Shown: one piece after another, positions 35,342 through 44,694 of the stretch
How the letters are laid out: each line of letters opens with the position of its first letter
How positions within the stretch are numbered: the stretch's first letter is position 1
Assembly (NCBI GenBank): GCA_947628305.1
Contig: CANQZG010000012.1
Coordinates: 1 to 64,000 of the forward strand
Source of the DNA: an uncultured Muribaculaceae bacterium
Lineage (GTDB): Bacteria; Bacteroidota; Bacteroidia; Bacteroidales; Muribaculaceae
Length of the DNA stretch: 64,000 bases
Direction: 5' to 3'
Position numbers and translations under genes: made by a program
Notes under the pieces: generated by a model
Seen by the model: the letters and a program-made list of their open reading frames with translations, nothing else
What the model was told of the DNA's origin: nothing
Databases searched by the model: none

Positions 35342-36571
35342 ATGAAGAAGATTAGCATTTCAGGCCTTTTTCTTGCAGCCGCATTGGTTGCTTCGGCCCA
35401 GGCAGACCTTCTGAAACAGGCCGAAAAATCGTTCAAAGGCATCAAGGAGTATCCCGAATATGAAGCCAAGGTGAAAGAAATCGAGCCTTTGTTCACCAAT
35501 CCGGAGACCATGAAACAGGCACAGACCTACTACATCCCAGGCAAAGCGGCATTCGATGTATACGATAATCTGTACCTAAAAATGCAACTTGGCCAAAAGC
35601 CTGACCCCAAGCAGATGGGGCAATCGATACTTGACGGTTACAACTATTTCATGAAAGCCCTTCCCCTCGACCCTGTCACTGACGCCAAGGGTAAGACCAA
35701 AACGAAATATACCAAAAATATAATCAATATCATCAGCGGTCACCACAACGATTTCAGCAATGCAGGTGCATTCCTTTGGGACGCAAAGGATTACAAAGGG
35801 TGCTATGACGCTTTTGAGATATATTGCACACTGCCGTCCAACCCGCTTTTAGGCAAAGACGCTCCCAAGGCTCCGGCCGACTCTGTTATCGGCATGACCA
35901 GGTACAACCAGGCTCTCGCAGCATGGCAGGCCAACGACCTTGACAAAGCGATTGACGCATTCTCCAAGGCTATCAACCTCGGTCATGTGAACAACGACTT
36001 GCTTAACTATGCATGCAGTGTCGCAGCCCAGGCGAAAAACAATGACAAACTTGTTGAGTTCGCACAGAAAGGCATCGAGCTTTATGGTGACACTAACCCC
36101 AACTACATGCTCTATCTGCTGAACTCCTACGTTGAAAACAAGGACTTTGCCACTGCTCACAAAGTGCTCAACGATGCAATCGCCAAGAACCCCAATGTGG
36201 CTGAATACTACTTCTCTCTCGGTGTCATCGATGAAAGCGAGGGTAACTATGAAAGTGCCGAAAAGAACTACAAGAAAGCCATCGACATGAAACCTGAATA
36301 TGCCGCCGCTTACCAGAACTACGGTCGTATGCTCGTTGAACGTCATGACAAAATCAACGCCACCGGTGATAATATGTCGCAGGCCGACTATAACAAACTG
36401 CGTGCCGAGACTCTACGCCCCATCCTGTTGGAGGCTGCCGGAGTATTTGAAAAGGCTTACGAACTCGACCCTGAAAATCTGCGGGACGCGCTCAATTATC
36501 TGCGCAACATCTACTATGCGCTCGAAGATGCCGCTAACCTCGAACGCATCGAGAACCTGTTGAAGAATTGA
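35342..36571 (+). CDS. Exported TPR-repeat protein
   Basis: A 409-aa protein with a signal peptide (MKKISISGLFLAAALVASAQ). The mature part is built from tetratricopeptide repeats, most clearly ALAAWQANDLDKAIDAFSKA (about 198-217), a second with NKDFATAHKVLNDAIAKNP, and one with GVIDESEGNYESAEKNYKKA near residue 300. Proteins of this type commonly follow gyrA in Bacteroidales. The function is unknown; a periplasmic scaffold role is the usual guess. A strong terminator follows. Confidence 0.85.
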   Translation: MKKISISGLFLAAALVASAQADLLKQAEKSFKGIKEYPEYEAKVKEIEPLFTNPETMKQAQTYYIPGKAAFDVYDNLYLKMQLGQKPDPKQMGQSILDGYNYFMKALPLDPVTDAKGKTKTKYTKNIINIISGHHNDFSNAGAFLWDAKDYKGCYDAFEIYCTLPSNPLLGKDAPKAPADSVIGMTRYNQALAAWQANDLDKAIDAFSKAINLGHVNNDLLNYACSVAAQAKNNDKLVEFAQKGIELYGDTNPNYMLYLLNSYVENKDFATAHKVLNDAIAKNPNVAEYYFSLGVIDESEGNYESAEKNYKKAIDMKPEYAAAYQNYGRMLVERHDKINATGDNMSQADYNKLRAETLRPILLEAAGVFEKAYELDPENLRDALNYLRNIYYALEDAANLERIENLLKN

Positions 36572-36596
36572 CATACACGCTATCACGGCGTCATTA

Positions 36597-36634
36597 CACG
36601 GGTCTCCGAACATTATCGGAGGCCCGTGTTTTTT
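36597..36634 (+). terminator. Terminator after the gyrA-TPR unit
   Basis: Stem of CACGGGTCTCCGA with TCGGAGGCCCGTG (36597-36609 with 36616-36628, one mismatch), then a TTTTTTA run. Confidence 0.85.
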
Positions 36635-36652
36635 ATTAATGATGTTTTTTCG

Positions 36653-36660
36653 TAATTTTG
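36653..36660 (+). promoter_or_regulatory. -7 box directly before the transglycosylase
   Basis: TAATTTTG ends 7 bp before the ATG at 36668, suggesting a transcript with almost no leader. Confidence 0.5.
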
Positions 36661-36667
36661 TAGACTT

Positions 36668-37594
36668 ATGAAATTCCATATAAAATCCTATATCGTTCTC
36701 ACAACGCTCCTGTGCACACCTGCCATATCGGTTGCGCAGCTATCCCATGTGCCTAATCCCGATGTCCCGTCATCAATGACATACTGTGGCAATAAGGTCG
36801 ACCTCGACCGTACTGACATGTATGAACGTCTCGACCGAGAATTGACAGCTTTGGCCTATACCCATGGCTCGACATTACTCACAATAAAGAGAGCCAATCG
36901 GTTTTTCCCGGTAATGGCCCCCATTTTAAAGAAAAACGGTGTGCCTCTCGACATGCTGTACCTTGCATGCGTCGAGAGCACACTCGACACGCGTGCGCTG
37001 TCTCCGGCAAAAGCGGCCGGATTATGGCAGTTCCTTGCCGATACAGGGCGACAATACGGACTTGAAGTGAATGAATATGTCGATGAACGGTACAACACCG
37101 AAAAAGCGACCGAGGCGGCATGCCGATATCTAAAGAATGCCTACAACCGTTACGGCAACTGGGAATCGGTCGCCGCAAGCTACAATGGCGGAATTGGCCG
37201 AATCTCAAGCGAATTGTCAAAACAAGGGGTGGAGTCGGCATTTGATTTATATCTTGTCAACGAGACCAACCGATACAATTTCCGTATAATGGCAACAAAA
37301 CTCATCATGGAGAATCCGGCCAAATATGGATTCACATTACGTGCCGACCAATTATACCAACCCATTCAATGTGATATCGTGGAAGTCAAGACCCCGGTAG
37401 AGGATTGGGCGTCATGGGCCAAGGAACACGGTATAAACTACATGACACTACGTGATTACAATCCTTGGATAAGAGCCAAAAACCTTCCCAACAAGAGCGG
37501 AAAGACCTATAGCGTGAAAATCCCAAAGAAAGAGTCAATGTCACATAGCAAGCAAGGACACACCACATATAACGTCAAGTGGATTGCAAAATGA
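36668..37594 (+). CDS. MltD-like lytic transglycosylase
   Basis: A 308-aa exported murein-cleaving enzyme. The signal peptide ends near residue 23. The SLT domain (about 75-215) has catalytic Glu in LACVESTLDTRALSPAKAAG, followed by LWQFLADTGRQYGL and the NGGIGR-type ending AASYNGGIGRISS. The usual LysM repeats are reduced to a single weak segment (NYMTLRDYNPWIRAKNLP) near residue 265. The stop overlaps the uvrA start (ATGA), so they share a transcript. Confidence 0.88.
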   Translation: MKFHIKSYIVLTTLLCTPAISVAQLSHVPNPDVPSSMTYCGNKVDLDRTDMYERLDRELTALAYTHGSTLLTIKRANRFFPVMAPILKKNGVPLDMLYLACVESTLDTRALSPAKAAGLWQFLADTGRQYGLEVNEYVDERYNTEKATEAACRYLKNAYNRYGNWESVAASYNGGIGRISSELSKQGVESAFDLYLVNETNRYNFRIMATKLIMENPAKYGFTLRADQLYQPIQCDIVEVKTPVEDWASWAKEHGINYMTLRDYNPWIRAKNLPNKSGKTYSVKIPKKESMSHSKQGHTTYNVKWIAK

Positions 37595-40458
37595 AAACAG
37601 GCACGGAAGTAAATATTGAAAACCCGGAAGCGGTCGAGGAATTATCAGTCCTTGGGGCGAGAGTACACAATCTAAAAAACATTGATGTCTCCATCCCCCA
37701 TAATTCATTGACTGTAATAACCGGTTTAAGCGGAAGCGGCAAATCATCATTGGCATTCGACACAATCTATGCCGAGGGACAGCGACGTTACATCGAGACA
37801 TTCTCTTCCTACGCACGGAATATGCTCGGAAACCTTGAACGTCCTGACGTAGACAAAATAACCGGTCTTGCCCCAGTGATTGCCATAGAACAGAAAACAA
37901 TCAACCGCAATCCACGTAGCACCATAGGGACGACAACTGAAATATATGATTTCCTCCGTCTGTTATATGCAAGAATCGGGACTGCCATAAGTTATCTTTC
38001 GGGAAAACCGATGATAAAATACACCGAGGAACAGATTGTATCATTGATTCTTGACAACTACGACGGCCACAAGGTATATGTGCTCGCTCCGCTTGTGAAA
38101 AACCGTAAAGGCCATTACAAGGAACTGTTTGAACAACTGCGCAAGAAAGGTTTTCTCACTGTCAGGGTCGACGGGGAATTGCGTGAAATAACATTCGGGA
38201 TGAAACTTGACCGTTACAGGAATCATGACATTGAACTGGTCATTGACAGACTAAAAGTGTCATCCAAAGACCGCGAGCGGCTTCAATCCACTGTAAGGGA
38301 TGCCCTTAGACAAGGCGATAAACAATTACTCATCTACGATGTAGACCATGATAACGTAAGTTATTACTCCCAATCGCTCATGGACCCCGACACAGGCATC
38401 TCCTATCGCGAACCTGCGCCACACAACTTTTCATTCAATTCCCCCCAGGGGGCATGTCCGCGCTGCAAAGGCCTGGGATACGTCAATATTGTTGATATTG
38501 ACAAAATCATACCTAACCAAGGACTTTCGATTGCCGATGGCGCGATACTACCATTGGGAAAGCAACGTAACTCGATGATATTCTGGCAGATTGATGCAAT
38601 ATGTCAAAAATATGGATGCACAATCAAGACACCCGTAAAAGACCTCCCTGACGAGGCCATGAACGACATCCTGCATGGGACAACCGAACATCTCAAAATC
38701 AATAACGCGACAATGTCCTTGTCCAACTATTTCCTTTCCTACGAGGGAATTATCAAATACATCGAGATACAGAGTGCTGAAGACGCCTCATCCTCTGCCC
38801 AGAAATGGAGCGGACAATTCTTTTCGCGTGCCGTGTGCCCCGAGTGTAACGGTGACCGGCTTAACCGTGAGGCGTTACATTTCTACATCGGTGACATGAA
38901 CATCGCCGACCTTTGTCGACTTGACATCGCCGACCTATTGACATGGAGTGAGACCATAGAGCAAAAACTTTCACCGACCCAACGCATCATAGCCGCGGAA
39001 ATATTGAAAGAAATCAGGACAAGACTCTCTTTCCTGGTTGATGTCGGTCTTGACTACCTGTCACTTAACCGCAACTCCTCTACTCTGTCAGGAGGTGAGA
39101 GCCAGCGCATAAGACTGGCGACACAACTCGGTTCGGAACTTGTGAACGTCCTCTATATACTTGACGAGCCAAGCATCGGTCTACATCAACGTGACAACAA
39201 ACGTCTCATCGATTCATTGAAACGATTGCGAGACGCATCCAACTCAATCATCGTCGTCGAACATGACAAAGAGATGATGACGGAAGCCGACTATATCATT
39301 GATATAGGGCCAAAAGCCGGAAGAAAAGGGGGCGAAGTAGTCTTTTCAGGCACTCCTGCCCAGATGTTAAAGACTCATACCCTCACAGCTGAATATCTTA
39401 ACGGTGAACGTGAAATCGAAATACCGTCAATGCGCCGCCCGGGCAACGGCAGGTTTCTTGAACTGATAGGAGCCACGGGCAATAACCTTCAGGGTGTTGA
39501 CCTGAAGATTCCATTAGGTACTCTGACCTGTGTCGCCGGTGTTTCGGGAAGCGGGAAGTCATCTCTCATAAACGCGACACTGCAACCCATCCTCTCCCGA
39601 CAGTTCTACAGAAGTGCCCAGCAACCACTTCCCTACAAGGAAATACTCGGGCTTGAGAATATCGACAAGGTCGTGACCGTAGACCAGTCGCCCCTCGGAC
39701 GTTCGCCACGTTCCAATCCCGCGACATATACCGGCGTATTCACCGACATACGCAACCTGTTCGTGGAACTCCCGGAGGCAAAAATCAGAGGATACCGTCC
39801 CGGTCGATTCTCATTCAACATTTCAGGCGGGAGATGCGAGACGTGCAGCGGAAACGGATACCGAACAATCGAAATGAATTTTCTTCCCGATGTACTCGTC
39901 CCGTGTGAAGTGTGCGGAGGCAAACGGTACAACCGCGAGACACTCGAGGTAAGATACAAAGGGAAATCTATCGCTGATGTACTGGACATGACTATAAACC
40001 AGGCCGTAGAGTTTTTTGAGAACGTCCCTGTGATATTACGCAAGATAAAAGTATTACAGGAAATCGGTCTTGGATATATCAAACTGGGTCAACCTTCATC
40101 AACCCTGTCGGGAGGAGAGAACCAACGTGTCAAACTCGCGACCGAACTTTCAAAACGAGACACCGGGAAAACTTTGTTCATCCTTGATGAACCGACAACA
40201 GGATTACACTTCGAGGATATAAAAGTATTGCTCGGGGTGTTCAACCGGCTTGTCGACAAAGGCAATACGGTCCTTGTCATCGAACACAACCTTGACGTAC
40301 TGAAATGTGCCGATTACCTGATTGACATGGGACCCGGCGGAGGCAAAAACGGAGGTCGCATCATCGCACAAGGCACTCCTGAAGAAATAGTAACAGGCGA
40401 CTCCTCCACTGCATCTTTCCTACAGGAGGAACTGCAAACATACCATAAAGAATCGTAA
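37591..40458 (+). CDS. uvrA: Excinuclease ABC subunit A
   Basis: A 955-aa damage-recognition ATPase of nucleotide excision repair. Two ABC modules are visible: the first with Walker A GLSGSGKSS (about residue 45) and signature TLSGGESQRIRLA; the second with GVSGSGKSS (about 650) and TLSGGENQRVKLA. Zinc-finger cysteines lie in CPRCKGLGY and CPECNGDR (first module) and in CETCSGNGY with CEVCGGKRY (second). RNMLGNLERPDVDKITGLAP is the usual UvrB-interaction region. I used ATG 37591, which overlaps the stop of the transglycosylase; a GTG at 37579 is in frame. Confidence 0.95.
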   Translation: MKTGTEVNIENPEAVEELSVLGARVHNLKNIDVSIPHNSLTVITGLSGSGKSSLAFDTIYAEGQRRYIETFSSYARNMLGNLERPDVDKITGLAPVIAIEQKTINRNPRSTIGTTTEIYDFLRLLYARIGTAISYLSGKPMIKYTEEQIVSLILDNYDGHKVYVLAPLVKNRKGHYKELFEQLRKKGFLTVRVDGELREITFGMKLDRYRNHDIELVIDRLKVSSKDRERLQSTVRDALRQGDKQLLIYDVDHDNVSYYSQSLMDPDTGISYREPAPHNFSFNSPQGACPRCKGLGYVNIVDIDKIIPNQGLSIADGAILPLGKQRNSMIFWQIDAICQKYGCTIKTPVKDLPDEAMNDILHGTTEHLKINNATMSLSNYFLSYEGIIKYIEIQSAEDASSSAQKWSGQFFSRAVCPECNGDRLNREALHFYIGDMNIADLCRLDIADLLTWSETIEQKLSPTQRIIAAEILKEIRTRLSFLVDVGLDYLSLNRNSSTLSGGESQRIRLATQLGSELVNVLYILDEPSIGLHQRDNKRLIDSLKRLRDASNSIIVVEHDKEMMTEADYIIDIGPKAGRKGGEVVFSGTPAQMLKTHTLTAEYLNGEREIEIPSMRRPGNGRFLELIGATGNNLQGVDLKIPLGTLTCVAGVSGSGKSSLINATLQPILSRQFYRSAQQPLPYKEILGLENIDKVVTVDQSPLGRSPRSNPATYTGVFTDIRNLFVELPEAKIRGYRPGRFSFNISGGRCETCSGNGYRTIEMNFLPDVLVPCEVCGGKRYNRETLEVRYKGKSIADVLDMTINQAVEFFENVPVILRKIKVLQEIGLGYIKLGQPSSTLSGGENQRVKLATELSKRDTGKTLFILDEPTTGLHFEDIKVLLGVFNRLVDKGNTVLVIEHNLDVLKCADYLIDMGPGGGKNGGRIIAQGTPEEIVTGDSSTASFLQEELQTYHKES

Positions 40459-40515
40459 CAGCTGCAACCAACCCATTGGATAATTGTTTTCACTTTGAAA
40501 ACACTAATCAATTAA

Positions 40516-41085
40516 ATGATGAAAACAATTATCAATACACGTCTGCCGGAATTTTCGCTTCCGGCCTACGTAAACGGTGAGCTCAAAACTGTCACTGACA
40601 AAGATGTCAAAGGTAAATGGGCGATATTTTTCTTCTATCCCGCCGATTTTACCTTTGTGTGCCCGACCGAACTGGTCGATATGGCAGAGCATTATGACAA
40701 ATTTCGTCAGCTGGGTGCAGAGGTATATTCAGTCAGCACCGATACACAGTTCACCCACAAAGCCTGGCATGACGCAAGCGAAAGTATCAGGAAAATCCAG
40801 TTTCCCATGCTCGCCGACAAGACCGGCTATCTGTCAGAATCATTCGGCGTTTTAAACCCGGAAGATTTTCTTGCTTACAGGGGTACATTCATTGTCAATC
40901 CTGAAGGAGTGGTCAAAGTCGCTGAAATCAACGACAATGGCATAGGCCGCAATGCCGATGAGACTGTACGCAAACTTGAGGCCGCACAATTTGTCGCCGA
41001 ACATGGTGACCAGGTGTGCCCCGCACGTTGGCGTCCGGGCGAAAAAACTCTTACTCCCGGCATCGAACTTGTCGGCAAGATATGA
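40516..41085 (+). CDS. ahpC: Alkyl hydroperoxide reductase, peroxiredoxin subunit
   Basis: A 189-aa typical 2-Cys peroxiredoxin. The peroxidatic Cys is in DFTFVCPTEL (about residue 49) and the resolving Cys in HGDQVCPARW (about 169). The length is normal. No ahpF follows; the next gene is convergent with a 4-bp gap and no visible terminator. Reduction must come from a partner encoded elsewhere. Confidence 0.95.
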   Translation: MMKTIINTRLPEFSLPAYVNGELKTVTDKDVKGKWAIFFFYPADFTFVCPTELVDMAEHYDKFRQLGAEVYSVSTDTQFTHKAWHDASESIRKIQFPMLADKTGYLSESFGVLNPEDFLAYRGTFIVNPEGVVKVAEINDNGIGRNADETVRKLEAAQFVAEHGDQVCPARWRPGEKTLTPGIELVGKI

Positions 41086-41089
41086 CAAA

Positions 41090-42064
41090 TCAATATCCGA
41101 ACGCGACATTGTCAATGTAAAGTGTCAAACCTTCAGTACCGACATACGGTTCACCTGACCCTGCACTGAACATTACTACCGCATGGGTGGGAACGGCGTT
41201 AGCGTCATCCCACCCTTCTTCTATCACAGGCATCATCTTTCCTTTGGAATTACGTGCGTAATAGGCATTGTTTTTGGATGAACGCAAGGCGAGATACGGT
41301 GCATATCCCGGTTGTCGTGACGCATCACCATATTTAATCTTTAGCTGATGCTTGTTTTTCCAAGGAGTGGTTTGACCGAAATGTTCACCCGCAGTCCCCA
41401 CTCGTTTTGCATGAATCTTACCCTCACTGTCCTCCCAACGTCTCTGTAGGAATACAAAGACAACGGCCGAGTCATGTCCGGGAAGAGTTTTTTTACTGCT
41501 AAATCCGGTCGACTTGACACGTGAATTGGTGGCGGGCATATCCACCTTATAATCAAACACCAATGCAATGGGACGTTTAGTGAACGGAATCCCCATCTCC
41601 ATCTTGGAGTAAGGATTGGATGTCGATGAAATCGGCTCAAGCATCTGCCCCAGGAACATCGACCCAGCAACCATGACATCCATATTTATAATACCAAGGA
41701 CTTTCACATGTTCCATCTGCGTACATAGTTTTGCACATTTGTCAGCGCCTGACCTCACTGCCGGATAGACAGCATTGGAGGTCTTTGTAATGCCTGACAC
41801 CTTAGCAAGGACATTGGAAGTCGCCCATGGCGAGCCTCCAAGATTCTTGTATGGGGTGCTGCCGTTTATAGTCCGCGTCGGGGCTATCGCATAAACCTGC
41901 TTACTATTACCACCTATGACCGATGATTCTTTTATGTTGCGGGTCACCCAGTTGTTCATATCTCCGTAACGCACTTTCTCAAGAGTCAGGGCGGCGGCAT
42001 CGACAGTAACCGACATAAATAATATGGCGAGAGAGGATATTTCCGCTAATTTTGCTATTTTCAT
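41090..42064 (-). CDS. Exported PCMD-domain-like protein
   Basis: A 324-aa exported protein, signal peptide to about residue 23. The region from WVTRNIKESSVIGGNSKQVY through GGSPWATSNVLAKVSG, VMVAGSMFLGQM and ALVFDYKVDMP resembles the PCMD family (putative carbohydrate metabolism domain) of Bacteroidetes, a jelly-roll-like beta sandwich. The role is unknown. It lies 10 bp after the DUF3943-like gene in one operon. Confidence 0.7.
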   Translation of the reverse strand: MKIAKLAEISSLAILFMSVTVDAAALTLEKVRYGDMNNWVTRNIKESSVIGGNSKQVYAIAPTRTINGSTPYKNLGGSPWATSNVLAKVSGITKTSNAVYPAVRSGADKCAKLCTQMEHVKVLGIINMDVMVAGSMFLGQMLEPISSTSNPYSKMEMGIPFTKRPIALVFDYKVDMPATNSRVKSTGFSSKKTLPGHDSAVVFVFLQRRWEDSEGKIHAKRVGTAGEHFGQTTPWKNKHQLKIKYGDASRQPGYAPYLALRSSKNNAYYARNSKGKMMPVIEEGWDDANAVPTHAVVMFSAGSGEPYVGTEGLTLYIDNVAFGY

Positions 42065-42074
42065 TTTTATGACT

Positions 42075-43034
42075 TTAGAATGTTATTCCGAAATTTATAC
42101 TGTAACTTGCACCGGGCAATGTACTGAATGACGAATGATATTCGATACGACGCCGGTGATGAGGTTTGCGTAAAAGCTTTTGTCTATCACGACATTTGTT
42201 GCCGAAAAAAAGTCCGAGCACCTCATTGACCGGGTCAATGATAAATGCGGCTATATTTCCCAATATCGGAGAACCGAACAAGCGATAATCGTTATTCACG
42301 ATATGTCGTTTCAACAGATAAAAACTTTCACCGAGAATTGTACCCCCTATCGGTGTCACAATCAAGTCTTGAATCGATGGCACTTCATTGAAGCACTCGA
42401 TTCCGTATTCCCAGAAAAACGTCGAGATACATGTGCAATAAAGGAAAGACCCCAGAACATTGAAACCTTGGGAACGTGCACTCATGTAATATGCCCCTCC
42501 GGCGTATGGATGAAGTATAGCGTTAAATATCAATTTATCCCCGTCCCACACCGGCCCGGCCCTGAGATGCTTGGCATATCGGTCAAAGAGTGACACCGTT
42601 TTCTGCTCCTCCTTGTTCCATGCCGTGGCATCCTCGGGAAGCATCTGTAAAATCACAAGCGTGGTTATGCCGCCTGCAAACAATACACTCGTGTTTGTCC
42701 ACAATCTTTTCCAATTGGGACACTGTGTCGTCATTGAGTAAGGCAACTCATAAATATTACAAGATCCGGGGGGGAACTCTTTAAGCAATAAGGCGGTCAT
42801 TGTCGAGTCCATGGCGTCCTTGCATGGAAAACTATCACATTTTTCAATACCTTCAAGCATCGACACCGTCCGGCCGGACATGGAATCAGGAGCCACCAGC
42901 GGTCTAATTATTGTTGTATCGCTTGAAGTCCCGATAATTTCCGCAGCCTCAACGACATCAAGATTTTCTCCTGACGCGCCGACCCAACACAGTAAGGCGA
43001 CAATCTGCAATATTACCTTTTCTAATGAAAGCAT
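42075..43034 (-). CDS. DUF3943-like membrane-associated protein
   Basis: A 319-aa protein with an N-terminal signal (residues 1-22). The stretch WNKEEQKTVSLFDRYAKHLR, then GPVWDGDKLIFNAILHPYAGG, YYMSARSQGFN, FWEYGIECFNEVPSIQDLIVTP and GGTILGESFYLLKR is the pattern of DUF3943 proteins. Several of the segments are hydrophobic, as in a membrane or outer-membrane protein. The C-terminus ends in an aromatic residue (SINFGITF), typical of outer-membrane barrels. The function is not known. A -7 box lies at 43087-43094. Confidence 0.75.
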   Translation of the reverse strand: MLSLEKVILQIVALLCWVGASGENLDVVEAAEIIGTSSDTTIIRPLVAPDSMSGRTVSMLEGIEKCDSFPCKDAMDSTMTALLLKEFPPGSCNIYELPYSMTTQCPNWKRLWTNTSVLFAGGITTLVILQMLPEDATAWNKEEQKTVSLFDRYAKHLRAGPVWDGDKLIFNAILHPYAGGAYYMSARSQGFNVLGSFLYCTCISTFFWEYGIECFNEVPSIQDLIVTPIGGTILGESFYLLKRHIVNNDYRLFGSPILGNIAAFIIDPVNEVLGLFFGNKCRDRQKLLRKPHHRRRIEYHSSFSTLPGASYSINFGITF

Positions 43035-43086
43035 AGTTGAAACGAAAAAGAAATACGAGGATATATAATCTCATTTTTCTTTTTAA

Positions 43087-43094
43087 CAAAATTA
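43087..43094 (-). promoter_or_regulatory. -7 box of the DUF3943-like operon
   Basis: Reads TAATTTTG on the minus strand, 52 bp before the ATG at 43034. Confidence 0.55.
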
Positions 43095-43212
43095 GTATAA
43101 AAAAGGTCGATGCTAAAACTCAAAATTATCCTTTTAGGATAGAATAACCGCAGTTTTAGGAACAAAGCCACAAAATAAGCTATCGCTCGACTTTTCCGGC
43201 TCAACTTTGTTA

Positions 43213-43220
43213 TATCTTTG
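43213..43220 (+). promoter_or_regulatory. -7 box upstream of repeat R2
   Basis: TATCTTTG fits TAnnTTTG and lies 17 bp before R2, so transcription towards the barrel gene would pass through the element. Confidence 0.55.
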
Positions 43221-43236
43221 TAACTTGTTTCAACTA

Positions 43237-43523
43237 TAAGAGATTGTCTAAAATTTTCTCATAAGAATTTTTAAGTGCTATTTCGGAGGGAATTTTAAAG
43301 GACGAGCGAGGATAATATTGAAATATTTGACGAGCGAGAACTTAAAAATTGACCCGAAAGAGCCTTGACAATCTCACAAAAGCAAAATAAAGACGGTGTT
43401 TTACGCGCTTTCCGCCCTTTGACTCGGTCATGATGCCCGCATCACTCCCTCGTCTTCATGACGGAAATCATCGCAAAACACCTACAAAAATTCAATGATA
43501 AAAATTTAGACAATCTCTAAGAG
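43237..43523. repeat. R2: structured intergenic repeat element
   Basis: The inverted ends TAAGAGATTGTCTAAA and its counterpart at 43503-43520 bound the element. Inside, a hairpin TGATG-CCCG-CATCA lies at 43431-43444. It is nested in TTTCCG / CGGAAA (43409-43414 with 43462-43467) and in an outer 11-bp stem, GGTGTTTTACG / CGCAAAACACC (43395-43405 with 43472-43482, one mismatch). CTCGGTCA precedes the hairpin, as in R1. A GACGAGCGAG duplication (43301 and 43330) and an internal TTGACAATCTC copy of the end are also seen. The element stops within 5 bp of the next start codon. Confidence 0.7.
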
Positions 43524-43524
43524 T

Positions 43525-44694
43525 ATGTCATGCCGATTTTACCCCTCATTGATAATGCTGTTTCTAAGCATTGCCCTGTCAGCATCAGAGCCTGTCGACA
43601 GCGTTGCCACATCGGAGGGGCGACCATCCAAAGGCAATATTATAAAACGGTTGATAAACTATTTTGACGAGAGCAACAAGGACAAACCGATGAAACGTGT
43701 CGATTTCAGTTTCATCGGTGGCCCGAGTTATTCCAATGATGCCAAATTAGGAATAGGTCTGGTGGCCGCAGCCTTGTATCGTACTGACATGAATGTCTCA
43801 CTTCTTCAGCAAAGCAACGTGTCGTTGTATACCGAAGTGACGACCGCATTGCTATATATGGTCGGCGTGAGAGGGAATCATATCGCCCCCCACGAGGGCT
43901 ACCGCATAAACTATGACACCAAAGTATACTCCTTTCCGACCAAATTCTGGGGAATCGGATACACACGTGCCGTGGACGATGCAAACGAGACATCCTATAA
44001 AGACTTTCATGTCAGTCTGCAAGGTGAAATACTGTGGCAACCAAGAAAAAACTTCTTTATAGGCCCGACATTGGAATTCTGTTATACCCACGCCCACGAC
44101 ATCAAGGGAGATAAAGGCATATCCTTATGGGAGGGGCAACCGTTAAAGACATCAGACTTTGGTGCCGGACTCACGTTTTCATACGATAGCCGTGACCATC
44201 TGACCAATCCATTCTCCGGATGGCTTTTCAGGGTCGACCAACGATTCTTTCCTCGATTTGCCGGCAATGGCAATCATTCGTTCAGCCTGACAGAGTTCGG
44301 CATTAACAAATACTCCCGAATATGGCGCGGAGGCATACTCGCGACACGTCTTCATGGAAAGTTCACCTACGGTCGCACCCCATGGGGTATGCTGCCTACA
44401 ATCGGTGGAAGTTACACCATGCGGGGATACTACGAGGCTCGCTACCGCGATAAATGCGCGATGGATTTAACGGTTGAGTTGCGTCAACATGTATGGAAAA
44501 GGAGTGGTGCGGTCTTATGGCTCGGTGTCGGGTCAGTGTTCCCACGTTTCGCGGCAATGAGATTTGACAGACTATTGCCCAATGCAGGTATCGGGTACAG
44601 GTGGGAGTTCAAAAAACGCACCAACGTCCGCCTTGACTTTGGGGTAGGTAAAGGGCAGACCGGGTTTATATTCAATATAAATGAAGCATTCTAA
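43525..44694 (+). CDS. BamA/TamA-like outer-membrane barrel protein
   Basis: A 389-aa exported barrel protein of the surface-antigen (D15) type without POTRA domains. A signal peptide (about residues 1-20) is followed by a short polar segment and then strands such as FSFIGGPSYSNDAKLGIGLVAA, GAGLTFSYDSRDHLTNPFSGW (the conserved barrel motif near residue 215) and GSYTMRGYYEARYRDK. It ends in Phe, as do proteins inserted by the Bam complex. The start codon follows the end of R2 almost directly. The 3' end overlaps the phosphoethanolamine transferase gene by 14 bp. Confidence 0.82.
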   Translation: MSCRFYPSLIMLFLSIALSASEPVDSVATSEGRPSKGNIIKRLINYFDESNKDKPMKRVDFSFIGGPSYSNDAKLGIGLVAAALYRTDMNVSLLQQSNVSLYTEVTTALLYMVGVRGNHIAPHEGYRINYDTKVYSFPTKFWGIGYTRAVDDANETSYKDFHVSLQGEILWQPRKNFFIGPTLEFCYTHAHDIKGDKGISLWEGQPLKTSDFGAGLTFSYDSRDHLTNPFSGWLFRVDQRFFPRFAGNGNHSFSLTEFGINKYSRIWRGGILATRLHGKFTYGRTPWGMLPTIGGSYTMRGYYEARYRDKCAMDLTVELRQHVWKRSGAVLWLGVGSVFPRFAAMRFDRLLPNAGIGYRWEFKKRTNVRLDFGVGKGQTGFIFNINEAF

